Part shown: in pieces, positions 16,372 through 24,666 of the stretch | Layout: each line of letters begins with the position of its first letter | Numbering within the stretch: the stretch's first letter is position 1 | Assembly (NCBI RefSeq): GCF_022549355.1 | Contig: NZ_JAKZGL010000005.1 | Coordinates: 1-64,000 of the forward strand | DNA: 64,000 bases | DNA from: Acinetobacter sp. NIPH 2699 | GTDB lineage: Bacteria; Pseudomonadota; Gammaproteobacteria; Pseudomonadales; Moraxellaceae | Reading direction: 5' to 3' | Notes under the pieces: generated by a model | What the model was told of the DNA's origin: nothing | What the model saw: only the letters and a program-made list of their open reading frames with translations | The model's database searches: none | Made by a program: the position numbers and the translations under genes

Positions 16372-18462
16372 ATGATAGATTTTGTTTTTGGTAAGAAAGT
16401 TAATCCTGCCGCAATAGATCAACTGGTTCAATGTTTTTCATCATTTGATGGTGTGGAAGGAACTTTGTATATTGGTTATCCCATGTTTGAATCAGGAGAT
16501 GATGCTTTCTTAACTGATGCTTTGTTAGTTACTAAAGAGCACGGTGTTGTTGTATTTGATTTAACTACTTTTAATGTAGATGACGAAGAGGAAGTTTTTA
16601 CTTACCAAGATGAATTATATAGAGGAACTTTACAAAAATTTTTATCGCAAAAAGAATTAATAAATCGTCGTAAATTAATCTTTGATATAGAAATTCTATC
16701 TTTAAGACGCGAAAGTCATGACGAGGAATCTTTTGTTACTTTAGAAGATGTTATTTCAGTGATAAAAGAATTTGATTCTCTTGAAGAAAATACTTTTAAA
16801 CTTATCAATGCTGCTATACAAAAAACAGAAGTTCTTAAACCTATCAAGAAAAGAACCAAGGTCCAGAGAGATGATTCTTTTGGTGGGGTAATGAAAAAAA
16901 TTGAGAAGGAAATTGCCAATTTGGATTCTTGGCAGAAAAAAGCAGCAATTGAAAGTCCTGATAAACCTCAAAGAATACGAGGTTTGGCTGGTTCAGGAAA
17001 AACCATTATTTTAGCAATGAAAGCAGCATATCTTCATGCATATGAGTCAGATAAGAGAATAGTAGTTACTTTCCAAAGTAGAACGTTATATCAACAATTC
17101 GAAAAATTAATAAGTAAATTTTATTTTGAGCATAAAAAAGATGAACCTGATTTTGATTATTTAACAATTCAACATGCTTGGGGGGGAGAATATGAAAAAG
17201 GTGTTTATTCAGAAATTTGTAAATATCTAAATTATCCTCTTCTAAATTTCAATTCTGCTGAAACTAAGTATGGTCGTGAAACTGCATTTAAAGGGGCTTG
17301 TGCGGAATTGCTAAAATATGCTGAAACTTTAGAAGTTTCTCCTATTTTTGATTATGTTCTGATAGATGAAGCCCAAGACTTTCCAGAAGAATTTTTTAAA
17401 CTTGTTTATAAATTTACTAAAGAGCCTAAAAGAGTTGTTTGGGCATATGATGAATTACAAAACTTAGGTGAACATATCATGTTACCACCTGAACAATTAT
17501 TTGGATTAGATAGCCAAGGTATTCCACTAGTAACTCTCCACAATGATGAAGATAAAGCTCAACAAGATGTAATGTTGCCTATATGTTATAGAAATCCACC
17601 TTGGACCTTGACATTTGCTTTATCTGTAGGACTTGGTATTTATCGAGAGGAGGGGTTAGTCAGAATGTTTAGGGAACCTTTGTTTTGGGAAAATATTGGA
17701 TTTGAACGAGTAGGAGGGGATCTAAGATTAGGTCAGGGGGTCACTTTACAAAGGTCAAAGGCACGGACACCTGATTATTTTGATAACTTGATGGATCCTG
17801 AAACTGCTTTATCTCTTAATAGATTTAATTCTGAGGAGGAACAAGCAAAATGGGTCGCTCAACAAATTAAGTATAATATTGAAAATCAAGAACTTGATGC
17901 TAGTGATATTTTGGTTATATATCCAGTTCCATATACTTTATCGAGACAAGCGGCTCATTTAACATATGAATTAAGATGCTTAGGAATTGATAGTCATATT
18001 ATTGGCTCTAAGGGGGTAAGTAAAGATATTGTCTTTAAGGATGATTCTATTGCAATTACTCATATCCATCGTGCAAAAGGGAATGAAGCCGCAATGGTAT
18101 ATGTAATGAACTCTCATTATTATCAGAGTGGTTATGAGTTAGGTAAAAAAAGAAACTCTTTATTTACGGCTATTACTCGTACTAAAGCTTGGTTACGGGT
18201 TTGTGGTATTGGCTCTTTAATGGAAGCATTAGAGGCGGAATATCTTAAATTATTAGAAAATAATTTTAAGTTATCATTCCAATATCCTAATAGCACTTCA
18301 ATCGACCAATTAGATCAAGCATATGGTGATAAAACTGAAGATGAACGAAAAGAATTAGTAAATGGATTCGAGGTTATTAAGCAAATTAAGAATATGTTAG
18401 AGAGAGGCGAATTGACGATTGATGATGTGCCAGAAGATCTAAGAAAAATTTTTGGGGGTTAA
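16372..18462 (+). CDS. SF1 helicase with degenerate NERD-like N-terminus
   Basis: This 696-residue protein has a UvrD/Rep-type superfamily 1 helicase core: motif I GLAGSGKTI near residues 203-211, motif II VLIDEAQDF near 330, motif IIIa-like WAYDELQNLG near 362, and motif VI within RNSLFTAITRTKAWLRV near 594-610. The N-terminal 120 residues resemble a NERD/PD-(D/E)xK nuclease fold. Aspartate 49 (LTDALLV) is kept, but the usual E-x-K is replaced by D63-L-T65 (VVVFDLTTF), so nuclease activity is doubtful. The next gene begins 2 bp downstream and encodes a DUF2290-like protein, indicating a two-gene unit. NERD-helicase proteins such as Nhi are known in defence. I do not recognise a named system with this pair. 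Confidence 0.75.
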   Translation: MIDFVFGKKVNPAAIDQLVQCFSSFDGVEGTLYIGYPMFESGDDAFLTDALLVTKEHGVVVFDLTTFNVDDEEEVFTYQDELYRGTLQKFLSQKELINRRKLIFDIEILSLRRESHDEESFVTLEDVISVIKEFDSLEENTFKLINAAIQKTEVLKPIKKRTKVQRDDSFGGVMKKIEKEIANLDSWQKKAAIESPDKPQRIRGLAGSGKTIILAMKAAYLHAYESDKRIVVTFQSRTLYQQFEKLISKFYFEHKKDEPDFDYLTIQHAWGGEYEKGVYSEICKYLNYPLLNFNSAETKYGRETAFKGACAELLKYAETLEVSPIFDYVLIDEAQDFPEEFFKLVYKFTKEPKRVVWAYDELQNLGEHIMLPPEQLFGLDSQGIPLVTLHNDEDKAQQDVMLPICYRNPPWTLTFALSVGLGIYREEGLVRMFREPLFWENIGFERVGGDLRLGQGVTLQRSKARTPDYFDNLMDPETALSLNRFNSEEEQAKWVAQQIKYNIENQELDASDILVIYPVPYTLSRQAAHLTYELRCLGIDSHIIGSKGVSKDIVFKDDSIAITHIHRAKGNEAAMVYVMNSHYYQSGYELGKKRNSLFTAITRTKAWLRVCGIGSLMEALEAEYLKLLENNFKLSFQYPNSTSIDQLDQAYGDKTEDERKELVNGFEVIKQIKNMLERGELTIDDVPEDLRKIFGG

Positions 18463-18464
18463 GT

Positions 18465-19187
18465 ATGTCATCAATTAGACCCGACGCCATGGCAGCCCAT
18501 ATTAATAAACTTTGCTATGAATGGGAGAAAGCTGGTTTAGCACTTGCTTCAAATAATACAGTTGTTAAACAAAACGGTGAGGGCCGTAGTTTGATAACTT
18601 GGAAAGAGGAAGGGGCAGCTCTCAAACAAAATGAATTTTCTACTCTGTCTGAATATTTAACTTTATTAAAATGTTCTCAATATACAATGGTTCTATATGA
18701 TGGATCGATCTTGCAGATTTCTTATAAGATAAAAAGAAATGAAATTATTGGACATCGTTTAGGTTGGTTTCCATCTCCTATCAATCTTGTTAATGTGCAA
18801 GACATAGATGAAATAGTATTCAAAATTCATGAATCTTTGAATACTAATAGTAGTTTATTAGAAGAGTATCTGACTGATCCAGAGCCTAGCTATCCGATTA
18901 ATTTAGATAGTTTCTATCAACGCAGCTCTATTCGTTTTGATTATGACATGATGCCATCTGATAGAAAGGACAAGCATCCTGATGTCCATTTGCATATTAG
19001 TATAGAAGACTGTCGAATTCCTGTAAAAGGTCCACTTTGCTTAAGAAAGTTTATGGCTTTTATTGTAGAAAATTTTTATCCTCATCTCCCTTTAGAAGGT
19101 AGTCTCGTAAATGATTTACCAAGTTGGTTTTCACAAGATATGTTAACTCAATATCATAGAAATAAATTTCATCTATTTGCGTTATAA
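18465..19187 (+). CDS. DUF2290-like protein, partner of the helicase
   Basis: This 240-residue protein starts 2 bp after the helicase stop codon. Its C-terminal third carries the stretch DVHLHISIEDCRIPVKGPLC followed by FMAFIVENFYP, which I associate with DUF2290 (histidine pair, CRIPV-GP, then F-FI--NFY). The N-terminal half is mixed alpha/beta with no motif that I can name. Two histidines and an aspartate cluster (HPDVHLH) could bind metal or form an active site. No function is established for the family to my knowledge. Tight coupling suggests it acts with the helicase, possibly as its effector. Confidence 0.6.
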   Translation: MSSIRPDAMAAHINKLCYEWEKAGLALASNNTVVKQNGEGRSLITWKEEGAALKQNEFSTLSEYLTLLKCSQYTMVLYDGSILQISYKIKRNEIIGHRLGWFPSPINLVNVQDIDEIVFKIHESLNTNSSLLEEYLTDPEPSYPINLDSFYQRSSIRFDYDMMPSDRKDKHPDVHLHISIEDCRIPVKGPLCLRKFMAFIVENFYPHLPLEGSLVNDLPSWFSQDMLTQYHRNKFHLFAL

Positions 19188-19213
19188 ATCTAAAGTATTC
19201 CGAAATCTACAAA

Positions 19214-19247
19214 ATAAAAAATCCGATCAAAAAATCGGATTTTTTAT
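19214..19247 (+). terminator. Rho-independent terminator after the helicase module
   Basis: aaaaaatccgat pairs with atcggatttttt (stem core 19221-19227 with 19234-19240, extended by A/T runs). It ends the helicase/DUF2290 transcript just inside the right island end. Confidence 0.85.
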
Positions 19248-19248
19248 T

Positions 19249-19311
19249 AATGACAACTTATGTGTCGCTCAATGACATTTTATGCGTCGCAAATGACAAC
19301 TTATGTGTCGC
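19249..19311 (-). repeat. Right-end array of three putative TnsB sites
   Basis: Three inverted copies of the left-end repeat lie almost end to end at 19249-19268, 19271-19290 and 19292-19311. The outer two read aatgacaacttatgtgtcgc; the middle one differs at four positions (aatgacattttatgcgtcgc). The 22- and 21-bp periods place the sites on the same face of DNA, like the packed sites of Tn7R. Confidence 0.75.
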
Positions 19312-19324
19312 GTGACGATTCAAC

Positions 19325-20608
19325 TTACCAGCTTAACGCACCACCAGTTTGGTAGTCTGTTACGCGCGTCTCGAAGAAATTCTTCTCTTTACGCAAGTCC
19401 ATCATTTCTGACATCCACTGGAATGGATTGGTCACGCCAGCAAATTGCTCAGGTAAACCAAGTTGAGATAAACGACGGTTACAGATGAACTTTAAGTATT
19501 CTTCCATCATTGCTGCGTTCATACCCAATACACCGCGTGGCATCGTGTCACGTGCATATTCGATTTCAAGCATGGTGCCTTCAAGAATCATTTGAATGAC
19601 TTCTTGTTGGAATTCAGCCGTCCACAATTGTGGGTTCTCGATCTTGATTTGGTTAATCATATCGATACCAAAGTTCAAGTGCATAGACTCATCACGCAAG
19701 ATGTATTGGAATTGCTCAGCAACACCATTCATCTTATTACGGCGACCCATAGACAAAATCTGACTGAAACCACAGTAGAAGAAGATACCTTCAAGAACAC
19801 AATAGAATGCGATCAAGTTACGCAATAATATTTGATCGTTTTCAGGTGTACCTGTGTGGAAAGTCGGGTCACTCAACGATTGTGTATATTTCAAACCCCA
19901 TGCTGCTTTACGTGCCACACTTGGGACTTCACGATACATGTTGAAGACTTCGCCTTCATCCATACCCAAAGATTCAATACAGTATTGATACGCATGGGTA
20001 TGAATCGCTTCTTCAAATGCTTGACGCAAGATATATTGGCGGCATTCAGGGTTGGTAATATGACGGTAAATCGCCAAGACCAAGTTGTTTGCAACCAATG
20101 AATCTGCCGTTGAAAAGAAACCTAAAGAACGCATGATGATGGTACGCTCATCTTCGGTTAAGCCATTTTCAGACTTCCAAAGTGCGATATCATGGTTCAT
20201 GTTGACTTCTTGTGGCATCCAGTGGTTGGCACATCCGTCTAAATACTTCTGCCAAGCCCATTCGTATTTAAATGGAACGAGCTGGTTCAAATCTGCACGG
20301 CAGTTGATCATCGCTTTATCATCAACTTGAACACGCTGTGCACCCATCTCAAGTTCTTCTAAACCTGGTGCAACATCGAGATGTTCTAAGGCTTCAGATG
20401 CTCGAGCCAACGAATCGGTGGGATTTGTTGATCGGATGGCACTGGTTCCAGCGGGTTGTGTAACTGCCACGCTCGGCGATGCAGGCTCTGCATTAGATAC
20501 CATCTGCGTATCAACCGTTTTTTTCGGTTCGATGGGCGCAGACTTGTGTTCATGTGTAGTCGGTTTTTGCGAATCATCTTCAAAATCGTCCCAACTTAGG
20601 ATAGACAT
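19325..20608 (-). CDS. nrdB: Ribonucleotide reductase class Ia, beta subunit
   Basis: NrdB (427 residues) holds the diiron-tyrosyl radical cofactor that drives reduction of ribonucleotides by NrdA. The ferritin-like core starts near residue 120, with iron ligands in [18 protein letters not shown] and [15 protein letters not shown]. The first 110 residues are a low-complexity extension rich in A, P, S and T, opening [12 protein letters not shown]; similar extensions occur in Pseudomonas NrdB. The C-terminal tail (YQTGGALSW) is the part that docks into NrdA. It is the last gene of an nrdA-small ORF-small ORF-nrdB series. The Tn7-like element begins 5 bp after its stop codon, leaving the coding sequence intact. 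Confidence 0.97.
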   Translation of the reverse strand: MSILSWDDFEDDSQKPTTHEHKSAPIEPKKTVDTQMVSNAEPASPSVAVTQPAGTSAIRSTNPTDSLARASEALEHLDVAPGLEELEMGAQRVQVDDKAMINCRADLNQLVPFKYEWAWQKYLDGCANHWMPQEVNMNHDIALWKSENGLTEDERTIIMRSLGFFSTADSLVANNLVLAIYRHITNPECRQYILRQAFEEAIHTHAYQYCIESLGMDEGEVFNMYREVPSVARKAAWGLKYTQSLSDPTFHTGTPENDQILLRNLIAFYCVLEGIFFYCGFSQILSMGRRNKMNGVAEQFQYILRDESMHLNFGIDMINQIKIENPQLWTAEFQQEVIQMILEGTMLEIEYARDTMPRGVLGMNAAMMEEYLKFICNRRLSQLGLPEQFAGVTNPFQWMSEMMDLRKEKNFFETRVTDYQTGGALSW

Positions 20609-20660
20609 TTGCGTTCTCTCTTTAATCTTAATTGATGCGTATTACAGTTGTTAGAGGCCT

Positions 20661-21113
20661 TCAACTTTGATAAAGATACAAAGTAAGGCTTATAACAATG
20701 AAGACCACAATCCATATATATAATTTGGTTTGAGCTTTTTGTGCTAAAGCTAAATTGTCAGATGTTAAGGAGTTTCCCATTTCATCATAAATAGCGACAA
20801 CTCTAGCGCCACTACTTAATCCTAATTCTTGCCAAGCACGAATCTCTACTAATGTTAAGCCAGCCTCGGTTCGCTCCATGATCTGAATGAAAAGATAAGG
20901 AACGGTCACCGCATTAGAAATTGTTTGGTGTACTAAATTACTTACTAAACTCTCTGCAACAAAATAATCGCCTAATGACGAACGAGGATGAGAAAATTGA
21001 GCAGACATGGTAATTTGCTGAGATTTCTCAGGATATATTAAGACCATTCGATCAATATAAACCTGTACTAATCTCGCATTAGCATGTAATGCTAAATCTT
21101 GTTGAAGCGTCAT
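20661..21113 (-). CDS. Hypothetical tail-anchored membrane protein
   Basis: This 150-residue protein lies between nrdA and nrdB. It has a soluble part of about 125 residues and a single C-terminal membrane segment (KLYIWIVVFIVISLTLYLYQ), so it should be tail-anchored in the inner membrane. I do not recognise the family. It lies in the nrdA-nrdB series on the same strand, just after a 43-residue membrane protein gene. Confidence 0.75.
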   Translation of the reverse strand: MTLQQDLALHANARLVQVYIDRMVLIYPEKSQQITMSAQFSHPRSSLGDYFVAESLVSNLVHQTISNAVTVPYLFIQIMERTEAGLTLVEIRAWQELGLSSGARVVAIYDEMGNSLTSDNLALAQKAQTKLYIWIVVFIVISLTLYLYQS

Positions 21114-21122
21114 CTCAACATC

Positions 21123-21254
21123 CTATTGATCATTTCGCTGCTTTTGTTGTTTGCGAATGGCTAAAAATGCATAAACCATGGGCACATAAAAGAAAATAAA
21201 AGCAAAGATCAGAACAGCAAGTCCTAACATATAGTTATGGCTCAAATTGAACAT
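21123..21254 (-). CDS. Small single-span membrane protein (43 aa)
   Basis: A 43-codon frame starts at ATG 21254 with AGAG just upstream: MFNLSHNYMLGLAVLIFAFI, then FFYVPMVYAFLAIRKQQ with a basic, polar tail ending in NDQ. Residues about 8-33 form one membrane span. It ends 10 bp before the next gene start, which supports co-translation with the 150-residue membrane protein. Function unknown. Confidence 0.65.
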   Translation of the reverse strand: MFNLSHNYMLGLAVLIFAFIFFYVPMVYAFLAIRKQQKQRNDQ

Positions 21255-21272
21255 AATCTCTGCCTTCTAGTT

Positions 21273-21300
21273 AAGTCCCTCTTTTGAAAAGGGGGATTTA
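21273..21300. terminator. Hairpin between nrdA and the small ORFs
   Basis: taagtccctctttt and gaaaagggggattta form a long imperfect stem just downstream of nrdA. There is no long T-tract after it on the minus strand, so it may act as an mRNA stabiliser or partial terminator, or be a dispersed repeat: a similar ccctc...gaggg hairpin occurs after bfmR. Confidence 0.4.
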
Positions 21301-21308
21301 GGAGAATT

Positions 21309-24143
21309 TTACTGACAAGCTTCACAGTCTGGGTTGTCGATTGAACACGCCATTGGCACTGGAGCCGCAGTGGTAAAACCGTCTTCTTCAACTTTAGCTT
21401 CTGGCTTCTTATCTTCTACAGCTTGTGCTGCAACAACAGGAGCTTCAGCCGATGCTGGTTTCACTGCATTGAGTGCACCCGTATTAATCGTTGATTTCTC
21501 AGCAGAGGTTGCACCCAAAGCTCGGAGGTAATAAGTCGTTTTCAGACCACGTAACCATGCCATTTTATAGGTGATGTCAAGCTTCTTACCATTTGCACCA
21601 GCGATATAAAGGTTCAATGATTGTGCTTGATCGATCCATTTTTGACGACGAGAAGCAGCATCAACGATCCAACGTGTATCCACTTCAAATGCAGTCGCAA
21701 AGATTGCTTTCAATTCTTCAGGAATACGCGCAATTTTTTGTACAGAGCCTTCAAAGTGTTTCAGATCATTGACCATCACGGTATCCCACAGACCACGTTC
21801 TTTTAATGCACGAACGAGGTATGGGTTGATCACAGTGAATTCACCAGAAAGGTTTGATTTCACATATAAGTTTTGGAATGTTGGCTCAATAGATTGAGAC
21901 ACGCCACAAATATTTGAAATGGTTGCCGTTGGTGCAATCGCCATCACATTCGAGTTACGCATACCATCTTTTTGAACTTTGGCACGTAATGTGTCCCAGT
22001 CCAAACGTTGAGTACGGTCAACTTCAAACATACGCTCTGGACGAGTTTTCGCAACAAGGTCTAAAGAGTCGATTGGAAGGATACCTTGATCCCACAATGA
22101 ACCTTTAAATGTTGTATACACACCACGTTCAACAGCCAAATCACTCGAAGTTTGGATTGCATAGTAGCTAATCACTTCCATTGATTCATCAGCAAAATCA
22201 ACTGCTGCATCAGAACCATAAGCGATGCCCATTTCATAAAGTGCATCTTGGAAGCCCATGATACCCATACCGACAGGGCGGTGCTTCAAGTTCGAGTTCT
22301 TCGCTTGTGGAACTGCATAGTAGTTAATGTCGATCACGTTATCGAGCATACGAACTGCAGTTTTAATGGTACGAGCAAGTTTCTCGCGATCGAGCACACC
22401 ACCTTTAACGTGTTCTACGAGGTTAATCGAACCTAAGTTACATACCGCGATTTCATCTTGGCTAGTATTTAAGGTGATTTCTGTACACAAGTTTGATGAG
22501 TGCACTACGCCAACGTGTTGTTGTGGTGAGCGTAAGTTACATACGTCTTTGAATGTGATCCAAGGATGACCAGTTTCAAATAACATAGAAAGCATTTTGC
22601 GCCATAAGTCTTTCGCACGGATTTTCTTATGAAGCATATTGCTTTCTTTAGCAATGCCTTCGTAGTAAGCATAACGCTCAGCAAAGGCAGCGCCCGTCAA
22701 GTCATGCAAATCTGGTGTTTCAGAAGGAGTGAATAATGTCCAATCCCCATCTTCAAATACACGCTGCATAAATAAATCTGGAACCCAGTTTGCAGTGTTC
22801 ATGTCGTGAGTACGACGACGATCATCACCTGTGTTCTTACGTAGTTCTAGGAATTCTTCAATATCCAAGTGCCACGTTTCTAAGTACGCACAGACTGCAC
22901 CTTTACGCTTACCACCTTGGTTAACTGCTACAGCGGTATCGTTGGCAACTTTCAGGAATGGAACCACACCCTGAGATTTACCATTGGTACCTTTGATATA
23001 TGAGTTCAAAGCACGAACAGGTGTCCAGTCATTGCCTAAACCGCCCGCCCATTTTGATAACATTGCGTTGTCACGCATTGCACCATAAATGTCATACAAG
23101 TCATCGCCAATGGTGGTTAAGTAACAGCTTGAGAGTTGTGGACGTAATGTACCTGAGTTAAATAGGGTAGGCGTAGATGCCATGTAGTCGAAGCTAGACA
23201 GTAAGTTGTAGAACTCAATTGCACGGTCTTCTTTATTTTCTTCACTGACTGCAAGACCCATCGACACACGCATAAAGAATAATTGTGGTAATTCAAAACG
23301 CACGCCATTTGAATGGATAAAGTAACGGTCAAATAAAGTTTGTAGACCTAAATAAGTAAACTGGTTTGAGCGTTCAGGTTGAATCGCGGCTGCCAATTTA
23401 GCAAGGTCAAAATCAAGAAGATTAGGCGATAAAAGATCTAGCTCAATCCCTTTCTTTAAGAATGTTTCTAAAGCATCACCTTCCGACGTATCGGTTGGTA
23501 AACCTAAGAATACTAAGCCTGTGCTGACCAACTCATTACATAACAAACGTGCCGTTACATAGGTGTAGTTCGGTTCTTGTTCAATACGAGTACGTGTTGC
23601 CATCATCATAGTGGTAGCAATATCACTCTCTTTGACACCGTTATATAAGTTCTTAACAGTTTCATCGACAATGGCTTGTACATCAATGCCTTCCAAACCT
23701 GCACTTGCAGTTTCGATCGTGGTGGTCAATGCATCCAAGTCTAATGGTTGCAGTTGTCCCTTGGCATCAATGATTTGAAGTGTTGGATGGTGATTTGCCC
23801 CAGTTTGTTGGCGAGCAGTGGCACGTTGATCGCGATAGATGACATACGCGCGTGCAACTTTTTGCTCGCCTGTACGCATCAATGCCAATTCAACTTGATC
23901 TTGAATTTCTTCGATATGAATCGTGCCACCCGATGGTAAGCGACGATTAAATGTATTAAGAACCATCTCGGTTAGTTGTGTGATGCGGTCATGGATGCGA
24001 CTAGAGTCAGCACCTTGTTGACCTTCAACTGCTAAAAAAGCTTTCCCAATCGCAACAGAGATTTTTTCAGCATTAAAAGTCGCAATTTCACCAGTGCGCT
24101 TAATAACCTGAAGTTGGCCGGGAGTAGAAGTGATGATGCTCAT
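21309..24143 (-). CDS. nrdA: Ribonucleotide reductase class Ia, alpha subunit
   Basis: NrdA (944 residues) reduces ribonucleoside diphosphates. An N-terminal ATP-cone (residues about 12-105, QVIKRTGEIATFNAEKISVA) senses ATP/dATP. A second, divergent cone-like region follows (about 118-220), as in Pseudomonas NrdA. The catalytic barrel contains NLCTEITLNT and CNLGSINLVEH. The C-terminal redox cysteines (MACSIDNPDCEACQ) close the protein. The upstream region shows two NrdR-like boxes and a perfect DnaA box, fitting cell-cycle and nucleotide control. nrdB follows after two small membrane-protein genes. Confidence 0.97.
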   Translation of the reverse strand: MSIITSTPGQLQVIKRTGEIATFNAEKISVAIGKAFLAVEGQQGADSSRIHDRITQLTEMVLNTFNRRLPSGGTIHIEEIQDQVELALMRTGEQKVARAYVIYRDQRATARQQTGANHHPTLQIIDAKGQLQPLDLDALTTTIETASAGLEGIDVQAIVDETVKNLYNGVKESDIATTMMMATRTRIEQEPNYTYVTARLLCNELVSTGLVFLGLPTDTSEGDALETFLKKGIELDLLSPNLLDFDLAKLAAAIQPERSNQFTYLGLQTLFDRYFIHSNGVRFELPQLFFMRVSMGLAVSEENKEDRAIEFYNLLSSFDYMASTPTLFNSGTLRPQLSSCYLTTIGDDLYDIYGAMRDNAMLSKWAGGLGNDWTPVRALNSYIKGTNGKSQGVVPFLKVANDTAVAVNQGGKRKGAVCAYLETWHLDIEEFLELRKNTGDDRRRTHDMNTANWVPDLFMQRVFEDGDWTLFTPSETPDLHDLTGAAFAERYAYYEGIAKESNMLHKKIRAKDLWRKMLSMLFETGHPWITFKDVCNLRSPQQHVGVVHSSNLCTEITLNTSQDEIAVCNLGSINLVEHVKGGVLDREKLARTIKTAVRMLDNVIDINYYAVPQAKNSNLKHRPVGMGIMGFQDALYEMGIAYGSDAAVDFADESMEVISYYAIQTSSDLAVERGVYTTFKGSLWDQGILPIDSLDLVAKTRPERMFEVDRTQRLDWDTLRAKVQKDGMRNSNVMAIAPTATISNICGVSQSIEPTFQNLYVKSNLSGEFTVINPYLVRALKERGLWDTVMVNDLKHFEGSVQKIARIPEELKAIFATAFEVDTRWIVDAASRRQKWIDQAQSLNLYIAGANGKKLDITYKMAWLRGLKTTYYLRALGATSAEKSTINTGALNAVKPASAEAPVVAAQAVEDKKPEAKVEEDGFTTAAPVPMACSIDNPDCEACQ

Positions 24144-24230
24144 GTCAGCATAGCTCCATTATCATCTATATTTTTATGTTCATAGACCGTTTGAATCGAG
24201 CAAAAAGTATGCCACGATGTTTGAGGGATA

Positions 24231-24278
24231 AACACAAGACTTAGTGGTTAAAGTTTATTTTAAACACAAGATACGGTA
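24231..24278 (-). promoter_or_regulatory. Pair of NrdR-box-like sites upstream of nrdA
   Basis: Two copies of aacacaag start at 24231 and 24263, exactly 32 bp apart (aacacaagacttagtg and aacacaagatacggta). NrdR is known to bind two 16-bp boxes about three helical turns apart in front of nrd operons. Spacing and half-sites fit; the second half of the downstream copy is degenerate. Confidence 0.5.
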
Positions 24279-24392
24279 TTTTTAGCAGTAGATCAATATT
24301 GACATTTTACTAAAGTTTTTTTCATGTTTTAACTACTGATTTCACAGACACATAGCATACCAAAGCCCTTCACAAAGCCGTATAGATAACTC

Positions 24393-24401
24393 TGTGGATA
24401 A
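24393..24401 (-). promoter_or_regulatory. DnaA box upstream of nrdA
   Basis: tgtggataa is the reverse complement of the perfect DnaA box TTATCCACA; a weaker copy (tatagataa) lies at 24381-24389. E. coli nrdAB is controlled through DnaA boxes. The site is 250 bp from the nrdA start and also lies between nrdA and bfmR. Confidence 0.5.
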
Positions 24402-24595
24402 CTCAAAAAACAAGCACTTAAATTCTTTTTGACCAACTAAGAAACAAATTGTTTAACATTGGCACAAAATTTATACTTATTATTCATTTTATTTAAAGGA
24501 TGTGTGAAAAGCCGAAAAAGCCATTAAAATTCATAATTTTAATAAAATTATAACAAAATGGGGTAGGCGTGTATCAGTTTGGTGAACGGCTACTT

Positions 24596-24610
24596 GTTTA
24601 CAATGTAAAC
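24596..24610. promoter_or_regulatory. Palindrome upstream of bfmR
   Basis: gtttac (24596-24601) and gtaaac (24605-24610) form a perfect 6-bp dyad with a 3-bp spacer 57 bp upstream of the bfmR start. It is a candidate site for autoregulation by BfmR or for another regulator. Confidence 0.4.
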
Positions 24611-24666
24611 GTGTGTATATTGCAAAACATGAACCAATGTATATGCCAAATTTTAGGGGCAAACAA

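Larger units (their letters stand above)
516..19319. mobile_element. Tn7-like transposon carrying a defence island, transposition core missing
   Basis: The termini form a 28-bp inverted repeat, 516-543 against 19292-19319, with 25 matching positions (ATCGTCA, three mismatches, then GACACATAAGTTGTCATT). The left end holds three repeat copies with start-to-start distances of 78 and 31 bp; the right end holds three inverted copies at 22 and 21 bp. Spaced sites on one side and packed sites on the other is the arrangement known for TnsB sites in Tn7, and the site form GACA-N7-TGTC resembles those of Tn7-like and Tn5053-like elements. The right end lies 5 bp from the nrdB stop codon. A TnsA-like gene (13085-13774) is transcribed away from the right end, as in Tn7. 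I find no TnsB, TnsC or TniQ gene and no obvious 5-bp target duplication. Transposon identity is an inference from the ends and the TnsA-like gene. Confidence 0.68.

Noticed and set aside
24613..24666. Longer N-terminus for BfmR from ATG 24613
   Set aside because: The known BfmR start is MSQEEKLPK, and the ATG at 24667 has the better ribosome site.
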